In this document: positions 14,072-19,404 of the stretch, piece after piece | How the letters are laid out: every line of letters starts with the position of its first letter | Numbering within the stretch: the stretch's first letter is position 1 | Origin: a virus | Length of the DNA: 23,220 nt | Strand: one strand, 5' to 3' | IMG/VR virus record: IMGVR_UViG_3300042868_002120 | Location: 1 to 23,220 of that record | The notes under the pieces: model-generated | The model's input: the letters and a program-made list of their open reading frames with translations, nothing else | Database searches by the model: none | Told to the model about the DNA's origin: nothing | Position numbers and translations under genes: made by a program

Positions 14072-14241
14072 TTAGTTACCTCCATTTCTTCTACATCGTA
14101 TGCCTGACATTCAGCGGTGTTGTAGCAACGCGTCGGGTCAAAGGCGTCCCTCATCAAGTCTTCTGCCTCAGCTTTCGTATCGGCGTTGACCTCGATCTCT
14201 TGTGTGTATGACACAACTAGTGTTCCTCTCCATCGTTTCAT
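14068..14241 (-). CDS. Small phage protein (57 aa)
   Basis: A 57-residue frame from ATG 14239-14241 to TGA 14068-14070, with GGAGGTCAA upstream. It reads MKRWRGTLVVSYTQEIEVNA, then DTKAEAEDLMRDAFDPTRCY, and ends acidic. The pattern of a beta strand pair followed by a helix containing AEAEDLM resembles small phage proteins with an alternating-strand start, but no named family is certain. ATGA overlaps on both sides. Confidence 0.75.
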   Translation of the reverse strand: MKRWRGTLVVSYTQEIEVNADTKAEAEDLMRDAFDPTRCYNTAECQAYDVEEMEVTK

Positions 14242-14807
14242 TTGACCTCCGTTGGTGTGTAGCCCATGCCATCAAAGCCAGATGCGTACTCGCTTTCCTC
14301 TAACCCATACCTGAACCCGACGTGTGTGTATGTCCCATCTTCTTTCTTGATACACGCATAGAAGAACCCATCGGGTGTCTGCCACTTGTATAGCAAGGCA
14401 TTGCGAGCCCATCGTGCGCGTGCTTTCTCTACCTCTAATTCCACAGACTGCTCAAAGAAACGAGGGGCTAACTCCCCTATCTCTTCGCGGTCGTCGTAGT
14501 AGCGCCAGTCCCTAAACTCATACGCCTTTGTCCAACGGGGTATCTCAGAGCGCAGGGCGTCATACATCTGATGGTCAGTCAGCACGATGCTGTCGGGGTA
14601 TGCCTCTAGTTGGGCTTCCATTAGTGTTCGAGGCTTGTAGTCCTCGATGTAGTTACTGAGGTCGACATAGGTGGTGGCAATCACATCCTCGACCTCGTCG
14701 AGGGTATCCCACAGGTTGTCCCCATGTCGGTCGCACAGGTGCTCGCCATCGGGTAGCTCTACCATGTATCCATCATTTGTCTTAATGATTTTGACTTTAC
14801 TCTGCAT
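14238..14807 (-). CDS. Hypothetical phage protein (189 aa)
   Basis: A 189-residue protein from ATG 14805-14807 with GGGAGAAGTAAAA upstream. It begins with a short strand-rich part (KVKIIKTNDGYMVELPDGEH), then an acidic helix (DTLDEVEDVIATTYVDLSNY), an aromatic/charged middle (WTKAYEFRDWRYYDDREEIG) and a C-terminal strand-rich part (DGTYTHVGFRYGLEESEYAS). No catalytic motif is evident. It heads the ATGA-coupled chain of small genes. Upstream lie palindrome copy 2 and a 6-bp hairpin. Confidence 0.83.
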   Translation of the reverse strand: MQSKVKIIKTNDGYMVELPDGEHLCDRHGDNLWDTLDEVEDVIATTYVDLSNYIEDYKPRTLMEAQLEAYPDSIVLTDHQMYDALRSEIPRWTKAYEFRDWRYYDDREEIGELAPRFFEQSVELEVEKARARWARNALLYKWQTPDGFFYACIKKEDGTYTHVGFRYGLEESEYASGFDGMGYTPTEVK

Positions 14808-14830
14808 TTTTACTTCTCCCTAAGTTGTTT

Positions 14831-14847
14831 GCCAGTGAATGACTGGC
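14831..14847. repeat. Hairpin GCCAGT-N5-ACTGGC beside palindrome copy 2
   Basis: Six-base arms around GAATG, six bases from the 18-bp palindrome at 14853-14870 and upstream of the 14238-14807 gene. It has no U tract and so is not a classical intrinsic terminator; it may be an RNA processing or stability element. Confidence 0.45.
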
Positions 14848-14852
14848 GGCAT

Positions 14853-14870
14853 TGTGGAGAATTCTCCACA
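14853..14870. repeat. 18-bp palindrome copy 2 (TGTGGAGAATTCTCCACA)
   Basis: A perfect copy, beginning one base after the TGA stop of the leftward gene at 14872-15507. The same stop-adjacent placement is seen for copies 3 and 4. Confidence 0.85.
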
Positions 14871-14871
14871 T

Positions 14872-15507
14872 TCATTTGTCCCCATCGGGGCGGTATCTGA
14901 TGAGCAGGGGTGTCCTGCTTTGCTTGTGTATCGGGGGCAGTGCCGCCCACATCTCGCGTACTCTGGTGAATACAAACGGGCTTATGTAGTACGCCCACCT
15001 TGAGGATAGGGGTCGGCTTGGCTTGAGCATGTGGCTCATCTCAGCGTGGGTTTTCTCATGCTTGAGCATTGCGTGGTACTCGAAGTAGAACTCTGCCTTG
15101 TCGACATAGCCCTTGTCTCTGGCGTATAGCCATGCGCTACGTGCGCTGATGATTTCCTTGGCGATGGGCTCGAGTATCTCTTTGAGTTCAGCTTTCCATG
15201 CCTTGAGCCACCGCTTGCGGGATGCGATAGCTTGCTTGTTGTGCTCTGCCTGTTTCTGTTTGGAACGAAGAATCTTGGCGGTGAATATGCTCATCTCGCC
15301 CGATCGCACCTTGTTGAGTATCTCTTTCTTGGTCAGTTGACTGACTGATTTGCGCTTGGGACGACAAGCTTTGCAGTTCTTGGACTCGAGCGTCATGCGT
15401 ACATTGCCTGCTCGACCCCACGCTTTTGACTGTGCATACGTGGCGAGGTACGAGAACTCTTTGAGGGGGCGCGACTCCCCACATTTAGCGCAAGTTTTGA
15501 TTTGCAT
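14872..15507 (-). CDS. Zinc-finger-like basic helical protein
   Basis: A 211-residue protein from ATG 15505-15507. The N-terminus holds CAKC (Cys6, Cys9) and CKAC (Cys45, Cys48), a four-cysteine zinc-binding arrangement with the CGESRPLKEFSY stretch seen in many phage zinc-ribbon and HNH-linked proteins. No HNH motif follows; the rest is Lys/Arg-rich and helical (LTKKEILNKVRSGEMSIFTA; WLKAWKAELKEILEPIAKEI). Nucleic-acid binding is likely, catalytic function is not supported. A weak Shine-Dalgarno contrasts with its neighbours; the leader contains 12-bp direct repeats and a predicted extended -10 promoter at 15621-15629. The stop is followed at once by palindrome copy 2. Confidence 0.83.
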   Translation of the reverse strand: MQIKTCAKCGESRPLKEFSYLATYAQSKAWGRAGNVRMTLESKNCKACRPKRKSVSQLTKKEILNKVRSGEMSIFTAKILRSKQKQAEHNKQAIASRKRWLKAWKAELKEILEPIAKEIISARSAWLYARDKGYVDKAEFYFEYHAMLKHEKTHAEMSHMLKPSRPLSSRWAYYISPFVFTRVREMWAALPPIHKQSRTPLLIRYRPDGDK

Positions 15508-15530
15508 ACTAATGCCTTACAGTTTGGGGC

Positions 15531-15563
15531 TAACTGGCCCACTTGGTTTTGTAACTGGCCCAC
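15531..15563. repeat. Two 12-bp direct repeats, 21-bp period
   Basis: TAACTGGCCCAC occurs at 15531-15542 and 15552-15563. The 21-bp spacing is two helical turns, so two protein subunits could bind the same DNA face. It lies between the start of the zinc-finger gene and its predicted promoter. Confidence 0.6.
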
Positions 15564-15577
15564 CATTCCGCGAGCTT

Positions 15578-15594
15578 ACCCACTATATGTGGGT
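15578..15594. repeat. Inverted repeat ACCCAC-TATAT-GTGGGT
   Basis: Six-base arms around a 5-nt centre in the leader region of the zinc-finger gene; a possible operator close to the predicted -10 at 15621-15629. Confidence 0.45.
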
Positions 15595-15620
15595 CAGCGG
15601 AGAGCCGCATAAACACTGGT

Positions 15621-15629
15621 GTTATACCA
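15621..15629 (-). promoter_or_regulatory. Possible extended -10 promoter
   Basis: The minus strand reads TGGTATAAC, a TGn plus -10-like hexamer, upstream of the 14872-15507 gene. No clear -35 is visible, so the call is weak. Confidence 0.3.
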
Positions 15630-15705
15630 TGTCTGACCAAAATACCTACCATTTTTCAAGAACACTTAAACAAACTTGAAAAGATGAACAACAAGACACA
15701 CCCAG

Positions 15706-15760
15706 CAATACACAAATATATATATCTAAATGAAAATTGTATTTATATATATAGGTATTG
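15706..15760. other. AT-rich inverted-repeat segment in a 413-bp gene-free gap
   Basis: The gap 15508-15920 has no convincing gene. Its core is CAATAC (15706-15711) and GTATTG (15755-15760) flanking alternating A/T runs (15714-15725 and 15744-15753) that can pair with one another as a long cruciform. Easily melted DNA of this kind, with nearby direct repeats, suits a replication origin or a promoter region, but neither is shown. Confidence 0.4.
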
Positions 15761-15874
15761 TGGACGTGGTCATCGCAATCGCTAGCATCCATGCGGGTTG
15801 CGCGATACCCTCGTGTGTGTCCAGTTGTGCAAAGTGGTGGGTATGTGCGAAAATACAACACTTTTACCCTACTT

Positions 15875-15894
15875 CTCCACAATACGTTGTGGAG
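15875..15894. repeat. Hairpin CTCCACAA-TACG-TTGTGGAG
   Basis: Eight-base perfect arms with a 4-nt loop. Its arms are the same half-sites as the 18-bp palindrome in opposite order, and copy 3 begins eight bases away, so the two could form alternative pairings. Confidence 0.7.
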
Positions 15895-15901
15895 AGATGA
15901 A

Positions 15902-15919
15902 TGTGGAGAATTCTCCACA
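15902..15919. repeat. 18-bp palindrome copy 3 (TGTGGAGAATTCTCCACA)
   Basis: A perfect copy one base downstream of the TAA stop of the leftward 15921-16157 gene, beside the related hairpin at 15875-15894. Confidence 0.85.
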
Positions 15920-15920
15920 C

Positions 15921-16157
15921 TTAGAACAGTCTTGATTGCTTGCCTGCTTGTCGTGCGCTACGCAGTTGTTTGGACTCACGCTTGATGGTGTCCCACTCTT
16001 GTCGTGCTTCGTAGTTGTACTGCTCTCGAAGCTTGGCTTTGTGTGCGATGACTGCTCGTGGGTCTTTCTCCCACTGGTCACGCATGGCTACGAACTCTGC
16101 TCGTAGTTCGCGCATTTGTGAGAGGGCGTAGTGTTTGTTTTTACTGTTCTTGCTCAT
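15921..16157 (-). CDS. Small highly basic helical protein (78 aa)
   Basis: A 78-residue Lys/Arg/Gln-rich protein from ATG 16155-16157, with CTAAGGAAATCATC upstream. It appears to be one long charged helix (ALSQMRELRAEFVAMRDQWE; AHKAKLREQYNYEARQEWDT), ending in basic residues (KQLRSARQAGKQSRLF). Coiled-coil or nucleic-acid binding is plausible. Its 22-bp leader is almost identical to that of the next gene upstream. No family recognised. Confidence 0.75.
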   Translation of the reverse strand: MSKNSKNKHYALSQMRELRAEFVAMRDQWEKDPRAVIAHKAKLREQYNYEARQEWDTIKRESKQLRSARQAGKQSRLF

Positions 16158-16175
16158 GATGATTTCCTTAGTTGG
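16154..16175. repeat. Repeated translation leader (copy at 16348-16368)
   Basis: The stretch spanning Shine-Dalgarno and start of two successive genes is nearly identical: TCATGATGATTTCCTTAGTTGG here and the same with one T fewer at 16348-16368 (plus strand, with the gene starts at 16155-16157 and 16348-16350). It points to duplication of a ribosome-binding leader or its conversion between neighbours. Confidence 0.6.
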
Positions 16176-16350
16176 TGTGGTGGATACGGATGTAACGACT
16201 CATGGCTTTGAGCATTACTTTTTGGGGGATGAAGTTCAGCTTACCCCACGCTTTGGCTACGAGGTGTAGTTCGTTTGCGGGTACATGGCACAGGATGTTG
16301 TGCCGTTCGTGGATGAGACGCTTGGCATCTCGTGAGGGTGTGTTGTTCAT
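16168..16350 (-). CDS. Small basic protein (60 aa)
   Basis: A 60-residue basic protein from ATG 16348-16350 with CTAAGGAATCATC upstream. It begins MNNTPSRDAKRLIHERHNIL and continues CHVPANELHLVAKAWGKLNF, then a Lys/Met/Arg/His-rich helix. It ends 10 bp before the next start. No motif or family is recognised. The upstream region contains a terminator (16370-16404), so it may need its own promoter or read-through. Confidence 0.7.
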   Translation of the reverse strand: MNNTPSRDAKRLIHERHNILCHVPANELHLVAKAWGKLNFIPQKVMLKAMSRYIRIHHTN

Positions 16351-16369
16351 GATGATTCCTTAGTTGGAC

Positions 16370-16404
16370 ATTAAATGAAACAGCGGGCAGACCTCGCCCG
16401 CTGT
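16370..16404 (-). terminator. Likely intrinsic terminator
   Basis: On the minus strand a stem of CAGCGGGC and GCCCGCTG (plus 16381-16388 and 16396-16403, extended by one A-T pair) with a 7-nt loop is followed by TTTCATTT. It lies after the 16439-16819 gene and palindrome copy 4, so that gene forms its own transcription unit. The T tract is interrupted, so efficiency may be moderate. Confidence 0.7.
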
Positions 16405-16419
16405 GCTCTCCGAAAAAAC

Positions 16420-16437
16420 TGTGGAGAATTCTCCACA
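16420..16437. repeat. 18-bp palindrome copy 4 (TGTGGAGAATTCTCCACA)
   Basis: A perfect copy one base after the TAA stop of the 16439-16819 gene, and 16 bp before the stem of the terminator at 16370-16404. Confidence 0.85.
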
Positions 16438-16438
16438 C

Positions 16439-16819
16439 TTAGATTGCTTTGAGGAATCTACGCTTCTCGCTTGCGCTGAGTGCGTTGAACTTCTTGAGCA
16501 AGTCGGCTACTGGGTCTGTCTTGTCGTCAGTAGCTTTGCGTGGCTTGAGTGGGAAGTAATACTTCATTGCCGCCCTTGCCAACTCTTTGTTGTCGCCATC
16601 CCATGCGACAGTCTTTTCATTACGATAGACAGACTCACGAGTCTTGCACTCGTAGTGCTTACCAATGAGTTTGCCAACAGCCAAGCGATACTCGAACTGT
16701 TTCTCTGGCGTAGCTTTATCGTAGATAGGCTTGAAGGCTTTGAGTGCTGTGCCTACCTTGGCGTTTGCTTCCAATGCCTTACCGACGGCGACGATGTAAC
16801 GATCGAACTGAATGTTCAT
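16439..16819 (-). CDS. Hypothetical basic helical protein (126 aa), first leftward gene
   Basis: A 126-residue protein from ATG 16817-16819 with TTTTGGAGATTCAATC upstream; the longer open frame to 16978 crosses the promoter and terminator and is rejected. The sequence is helical and Lys-rich: IVAVGKALEANAKVGTALKA, then YDKATPEKQFEYRLAVGKLI, and a C-terminal helix with ADLLKKFNALSASEKRRFLK. No known family. It is the gene nearest the divergence point with its own promoter (16899-16907), leader hairpin-terminator (16832-16860), stop-adjacent palindrome and terminator, a layout fitting a separately controlled early gene. Confidence 0.82.
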   Translation of the reverse strand: MNIQFDRYIVAVGKALEANAKVGTALKAFKPIYDKATPEKQFEYRLAVGKLIGKHYECKTRESVYRNEKTVAWDGDNKELARAAMKYYFPLKPRKATDDKTDPVADLLKKFNALSASEKRRFLKAI

Positions 16820-16831
16820 GATTGAATCTCC

Positions 16832-16860
16832 AAAAGAAAAAACCTCGCAGACGGGCGAGG
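16832..16860 (-). terminator. Intrinsic terminator within the leader of 16439-16819
   Basis: Minus-strand stem CCTCGC/GCGAGG (plus 16843-16848 and 16855-16860) with a 6-nt loop is followed by TTTTTTCTTTT. It stands between the predicted promoter at 16899-16907 and the Shine-Dalgarno, so it may act as an attenuator or be read through by an antiterminated polymerase. Confidence 0.75.
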
Positions 16861-16898
16861 CAAACCGAACCGACTGAGTTCCCCCAATCGATACATCT

Positions 16899-16907
16899 AG
16901 TATACCA
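16899..16907 (-). promoter_or_regulatory. Predicted extended -10 promoter of the first leftward gene
   Basis: The minus strand reads TGGTATACT (TATACT at plus 16899-16904). No good -35 is present at 17 bp, which fits an extended -10 or activator-dependent promoter. The imperfect palindrome at 16933-16954 lies about 28 bp upstream of the -10. Confidence 0.5.
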
Positions 16908-16932
16908 CAAGTCGTTGCCGTATCCCCTTGAC

Positions 16933-16954
16933 AGAGTGGAGAGTTCTCCACTCT
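16933..16954. repeat. Imperfect variant of the 18-bp palindrome
   Basis: AGAGTGGAGAGTTCTCCACTCT is a 22-bp near-palindrome with one central mismatch and the same GTGGAGA/TCTCCAC core as copies 1-4. It is the only member of the set lying in front of a predicted promoter rather than after a stop codon. Confidence 0.7.
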
Positions 16955-17124
16955 TGACCCCCACCATACCCCCACCAAGCCATATTGGGGTGTGCCGTGG
17001 CGTCATGGTGTGAACACTGTTTCGTAACCGCAAATCAAATTTTAAAAAAATCCAAAGTACCCCCCACTGTACAAAAACACAGCACTCCCAAAAATTTTAT
17101 AAAAATTTGGAAAAACCTCGAGGC

Positions 17125-17155
17125 AAAAAAAAGCCCCGGATGTTTAGTCCGGGGC
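17125..17155 (-). terminator. Minus-strand intrinsic terminator facing the structural genes
   Basis: Stem GCCCCGGA/TCCGGGGC (17133-17140, 17148-17155) with a 7-nt loop is followed, on the minus strand, by eight T residues (plus A run 17125-17132). It would stop leftward transcripts coming from the structural arm before they enter the control region. As RNA in the plus direction it is a strong hairpin in the 5' leader of the structural transcript. The rest of the gap 16960-17189 holds AT-rich and C-rich stretches but no promoter I can defend. Confidence 0.7.
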
Positions 17156-17189
17156 AAAGATGGCAACTGGAAACCATCAAGGAGAAGCA

Positions 17190-17288
17190 ATGACTTGCGT
17201 CATCACCGAAAAGGAGTGTACACTCTCGCCAACGAGGAAGCAACTGAAAAGGATTCCTACGCATGTTAGATCACTTGGTGCATTTTGA
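17190..17288 (+). CDS. Possible 32-aa leader peptide before the small terminase
   Basis: ATG 17190-17192 follows a strong Shine-Dalgarno (CAAGGAGAAGCA) and opens a 32-residue frame, MTCVITEKECTLSPTRKQLK, then RIPTHVRSLGAF, ending TGA at 17286-17288. It overlaps the terminase small-subunit start (17263) by 26 bp. Its ribosome site is better than that of the terminase gene, so it could couple translation. It is short and unlike any protein I know, hence the low confidence. Confidence 0.35.
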   Translation: MTCVITEKECTLSPTRKQLKRIPTHVRSLGAF

Positions 17289-17865
17289 ACCTGAGGTCAC
17301 CTCTCGGGATGGTTTGGAAAAACTGGACGACGCGACGCCCAGTGATATTCTGTCGGCGCAAGTTGCTACAGAGCAGTGGTTAGCAGAGTTGGGTGTGGAT
17401 GACGACGAAGTAGTTGCTAACCAACAACAGACACAGGCGGCGCGAAAAGCGTTCAACGCCGTGACCACCAACACGGACACTGCCGATCAAAAGGCAAGTC
17501 TCGCAGAATTAAAAACCCCAGCGGCAGTAAGACATCTAACAGGTATGTTGGCTGCGTATGACTGGCAGTTCATCGACATGGCGCAGGAAATCAGGGGCTA
17601 CACGGTAGCCAAACTGGTTGAAGAGACGAAGTCCCCCAACGCCAACATCCGTCTAAAAGCTTTGATCGCGCTAGGCAAGGTTACAGAGGTGGGGCTGTTT
17701 ACTGAGCAGATTGAGGTCAAGAAGATTGAGATGTCGGATGCTGAAGTTGAGCAACGCATCAAAGATAAGTTGGCCAAGTTCATGGGAGTGATAGACGTGG
17801 TGGACGTTTCCGAGCGCCCAGATGATAGTCCAGAAGAGAAGAATGATGGGCCAGATGGACTTTGA
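17263..17865 (+). CDS. terS: Terminase small subunit
   Basis: A 200-residue protein from ATG 17263-17265 (AAAAGGATTCC upstream). The N-terminal half is acidic and Gln/Ala-rich. The central part, KLVEETKSPNANIRLKALIA, then LGKVTEVGLFTEQIEVKKIE, carries the LGK(V)-EVGLFTE-x-VEVK pattern typical of phage DNA-packaging small subunits of this type. It would recognise viral DNA and regulate the large subunit. It ends inside the start of the large-subunit gene (overlap of about 23 bp), the usual order. The N-terminal DNA-binding domain is not clear by eye. Confidence 0.82.
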   Translation: MLDHLVHFEPEVTSRDGLEKLDDATPSDILSAQVATEQWLAELGVDDDEVVANQQQTQAARKAFNAVTTNTDTADQKASLAELKTPAAVRHLTGMLAAYDWQFIDMAQEIRGYTVAKLVEETKSPNANIRLKALIALGKVTEVGLFTEQIEVKKIEMSDAEVEQRIKDKLAKFMGVIDVVDVSERPDDSPEEKNDGPDGL

Positions 17866-19396
17866 GCAGTTCACATCTATTAGCAAGGTGGAGCTTGAGG
17901 CCATCCAGAAGGCGCTGCCGTTCATGAGTTTGAAAGATAAGATTGAGTTGCTGGACGATATAGAGGTGCGCGAACGTCGCGCTAGCCTTACGGCAGCTAA
18001 GACGAACATGTTGGGCTTTGCTACATCTGTGTATCCCGGTTTTAAGATTGGCCCACACCACAGGAAGCTGGCTAAGATCTTTACAGATGTGGTTGAGGGC
18101 AAGAAAAAGCGCGTGATTATCAACATCGCGCCACGTATGGGTAAGTCTGAGTTCTCCTCTTACTTGTTCCCCGCGTACTTTCTTGGCAAGTATCCCAACA
18201 AGAAGATCATCATGGGCACGCACACTGCGGGTCTATCTGAAGACTTTGGTCGGCGCGTACGAAACTTGATTGATTCTGAGGAGTACCGTGATGTTTTTCC
18301 GCAAACCTTGGTGGCAGACGATCAGAAAGCTGCCGGTAAGTGGTCTACAAGCGCTGGCGGTCAGTATTATGCTGCTGGTGTCGGGGGCGCTCTTGCTGGT
18401 CGTGGTGCTGATTTGTTCGTTATTGATGATCCTCACTCGGAACAAGACGTTAAAATCAATAGTCGACTGGCTTTTGATACCGCATGGTCGTGGTTCCAGA
18501 CCGGGCCGCTCCAACGTCTGATGCCGGGCGGTGCGATCATCATTGTGATGACACGTTGGTCGCTGTTAGACCTGACTGGGCGCTTAATTGACTACCAGTC
18601 GAAGAATCCTGACTCGATTCCGTGGGAGATTGTGGAGCTTCCGGCCATTTTGAACGAGGACGAGGACAATGAGAAGTCGCTTTGGCCCGAGCAGTGGCCT
18701 CTTGAGAGCTTAAAAGCTACAAAAGCGTCGATTGATCCACGATATTGGAACGCGCAGTACATGCAGCAGCCAACATCGGAGAACTCTGCCATCGTCAGCC
18801 GTAAGATGTGGCGTATTTGGGAGCCCGATGACCCACCAAAGTGCGAGTACATCATCCAGTCTTGGGATACGGCGTTTGAAACCAAGAATACATCCGACTA
18901 TTCCGCCTGCACAACGTGGGGCATCTTCTACAACGAGGAAGAAAATGACACGCCGCAAGTTATCTTACTGGATGCGTTTAAAGATCGTATGGCTTTCCCT
19001 GAACTTAAGGTAGTAGCGCTTAAGCAATACAAAGAGTGGGAACCTGATGCGTTCATTGTGGAAAAAAAGGCATCTGGGGGGCCGTTGATTCAAGAACTTA
19101 GGGCATTGGGAATCCCAGTGCAAGAGTTCTCCCCCAGTCGTGGTAACGACAAGATGGTGCGAGTGAACGCTGTTGCGGATTTATTCAGCAGTGGTAAAGT
19201 CTGGGCACCTGACACACGCTGGGCACGGGAAGTGATTGAAGAGGTGGCCGCGTTCCCGGTTGGGGAGCACGACGACTACGTGGATACGACAACACAGGCG
19301 CTGCTACGCTTCAGGCAAGGTGGCTTTATTGCTTTAGACACGGACGAGAAAGATGACCTTGAGATCTTTCGCCGCCGGAAACACGAATACTACTAG
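17843..19396 (+). CDS. terL: Terminase large subunit (ATPase/nuclease)
   Basis: A 517-residue packaging motor protein from ATG 17843, chosen for the GAAGAGAAGA stretch just upstream; ATGs at 17822, 17846 and 17855 are alternatives. In this numbering, Walker A is APRMGKS (96-102), Walker B LFVIDDPH (191-198), and coupling-motif candidate MTRWS near 236-240. The C-terminal RNase H-like nuclease domain has QSWDTAFE (Asp342), IVEKKASGG (Glu407) and GEHDDYVD (Asp477/478). All catalytic acids appear present. It cuts and pumps concatemeric DNA into the procapsid through the portal encoded next, 8 bp downstream. The nuclease is of the Terminase_6C-like type. Confidence 0.96.
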   Translation: MMGQMDFEQFTSISKVELEAIQKALPFMSLKDKIELLDDIEVRERRASLTAAKTNMLGFATSVYPGFKIGPHHRKLAKIFTDVVEGKKKRVIINIAPRMGKSEFSSYLFPAYFLGKYPNKKIIMGTHTAGLSEDFGRRVRNLIDSEEYRDVFPQTLVADDQKAAGKWSTSAGGQYYAAGVGGALAGRGADLFVIDDPHSEQDVKINSRLAFDTAWSWFQTGPLQRLMPGGAIIIVMTRWSLLDLTGRLIDYQSKNPDSIPWEIVELPAILNEDEDNEKSLWPEQWPLESLKATKASIDPRYWNAQYMQQPTSENSAIVSRKMWRIWEPDDPPKCEYIIQSWDTAFETKNTSDYSACTTWGIFYNEEENDTPQVILLDAFKDRMAFPELKVVALKQYKEWEPDAFIVEKKASGGPLIQELRALGIPVQEFSPSRGNDKMVRVNAVADLFSSGKVWAPDTRWAREVIEEVAAFPVGEHDDYVDTTTQALLRFRQGGFIALDTDEKDDLEIFRRRKHEYY

Positions 19397-19404
19397 GAAC
19401 ACAC

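Noticed and set aside
15508-15920. tRNA genes in the large gap
   Set aside because: No cloverleaf with a TTCGA-type T loop and acceptor pairing could be assembled.
13507-16437. The 18-bp palindromes as a CRISPR array
   Set aside because: Spacing is irregular (0.5-1.3 kb), genes lie between copies and no cas genes are present.
16928-16933. TTGACA as a plus-strand -35 for the structural operon
   Set aside because: No -10-like hexamer at 16-18 bp downstream; the position there reads CTCTTG.
16820-16978. N-terminal extension of the 16439-16819 gene
   Set aside because: It would cross the predicted promoter, the leader terminator and the palindrome; the ATG at 16817-16819 has a good Shine-Dalgarno.
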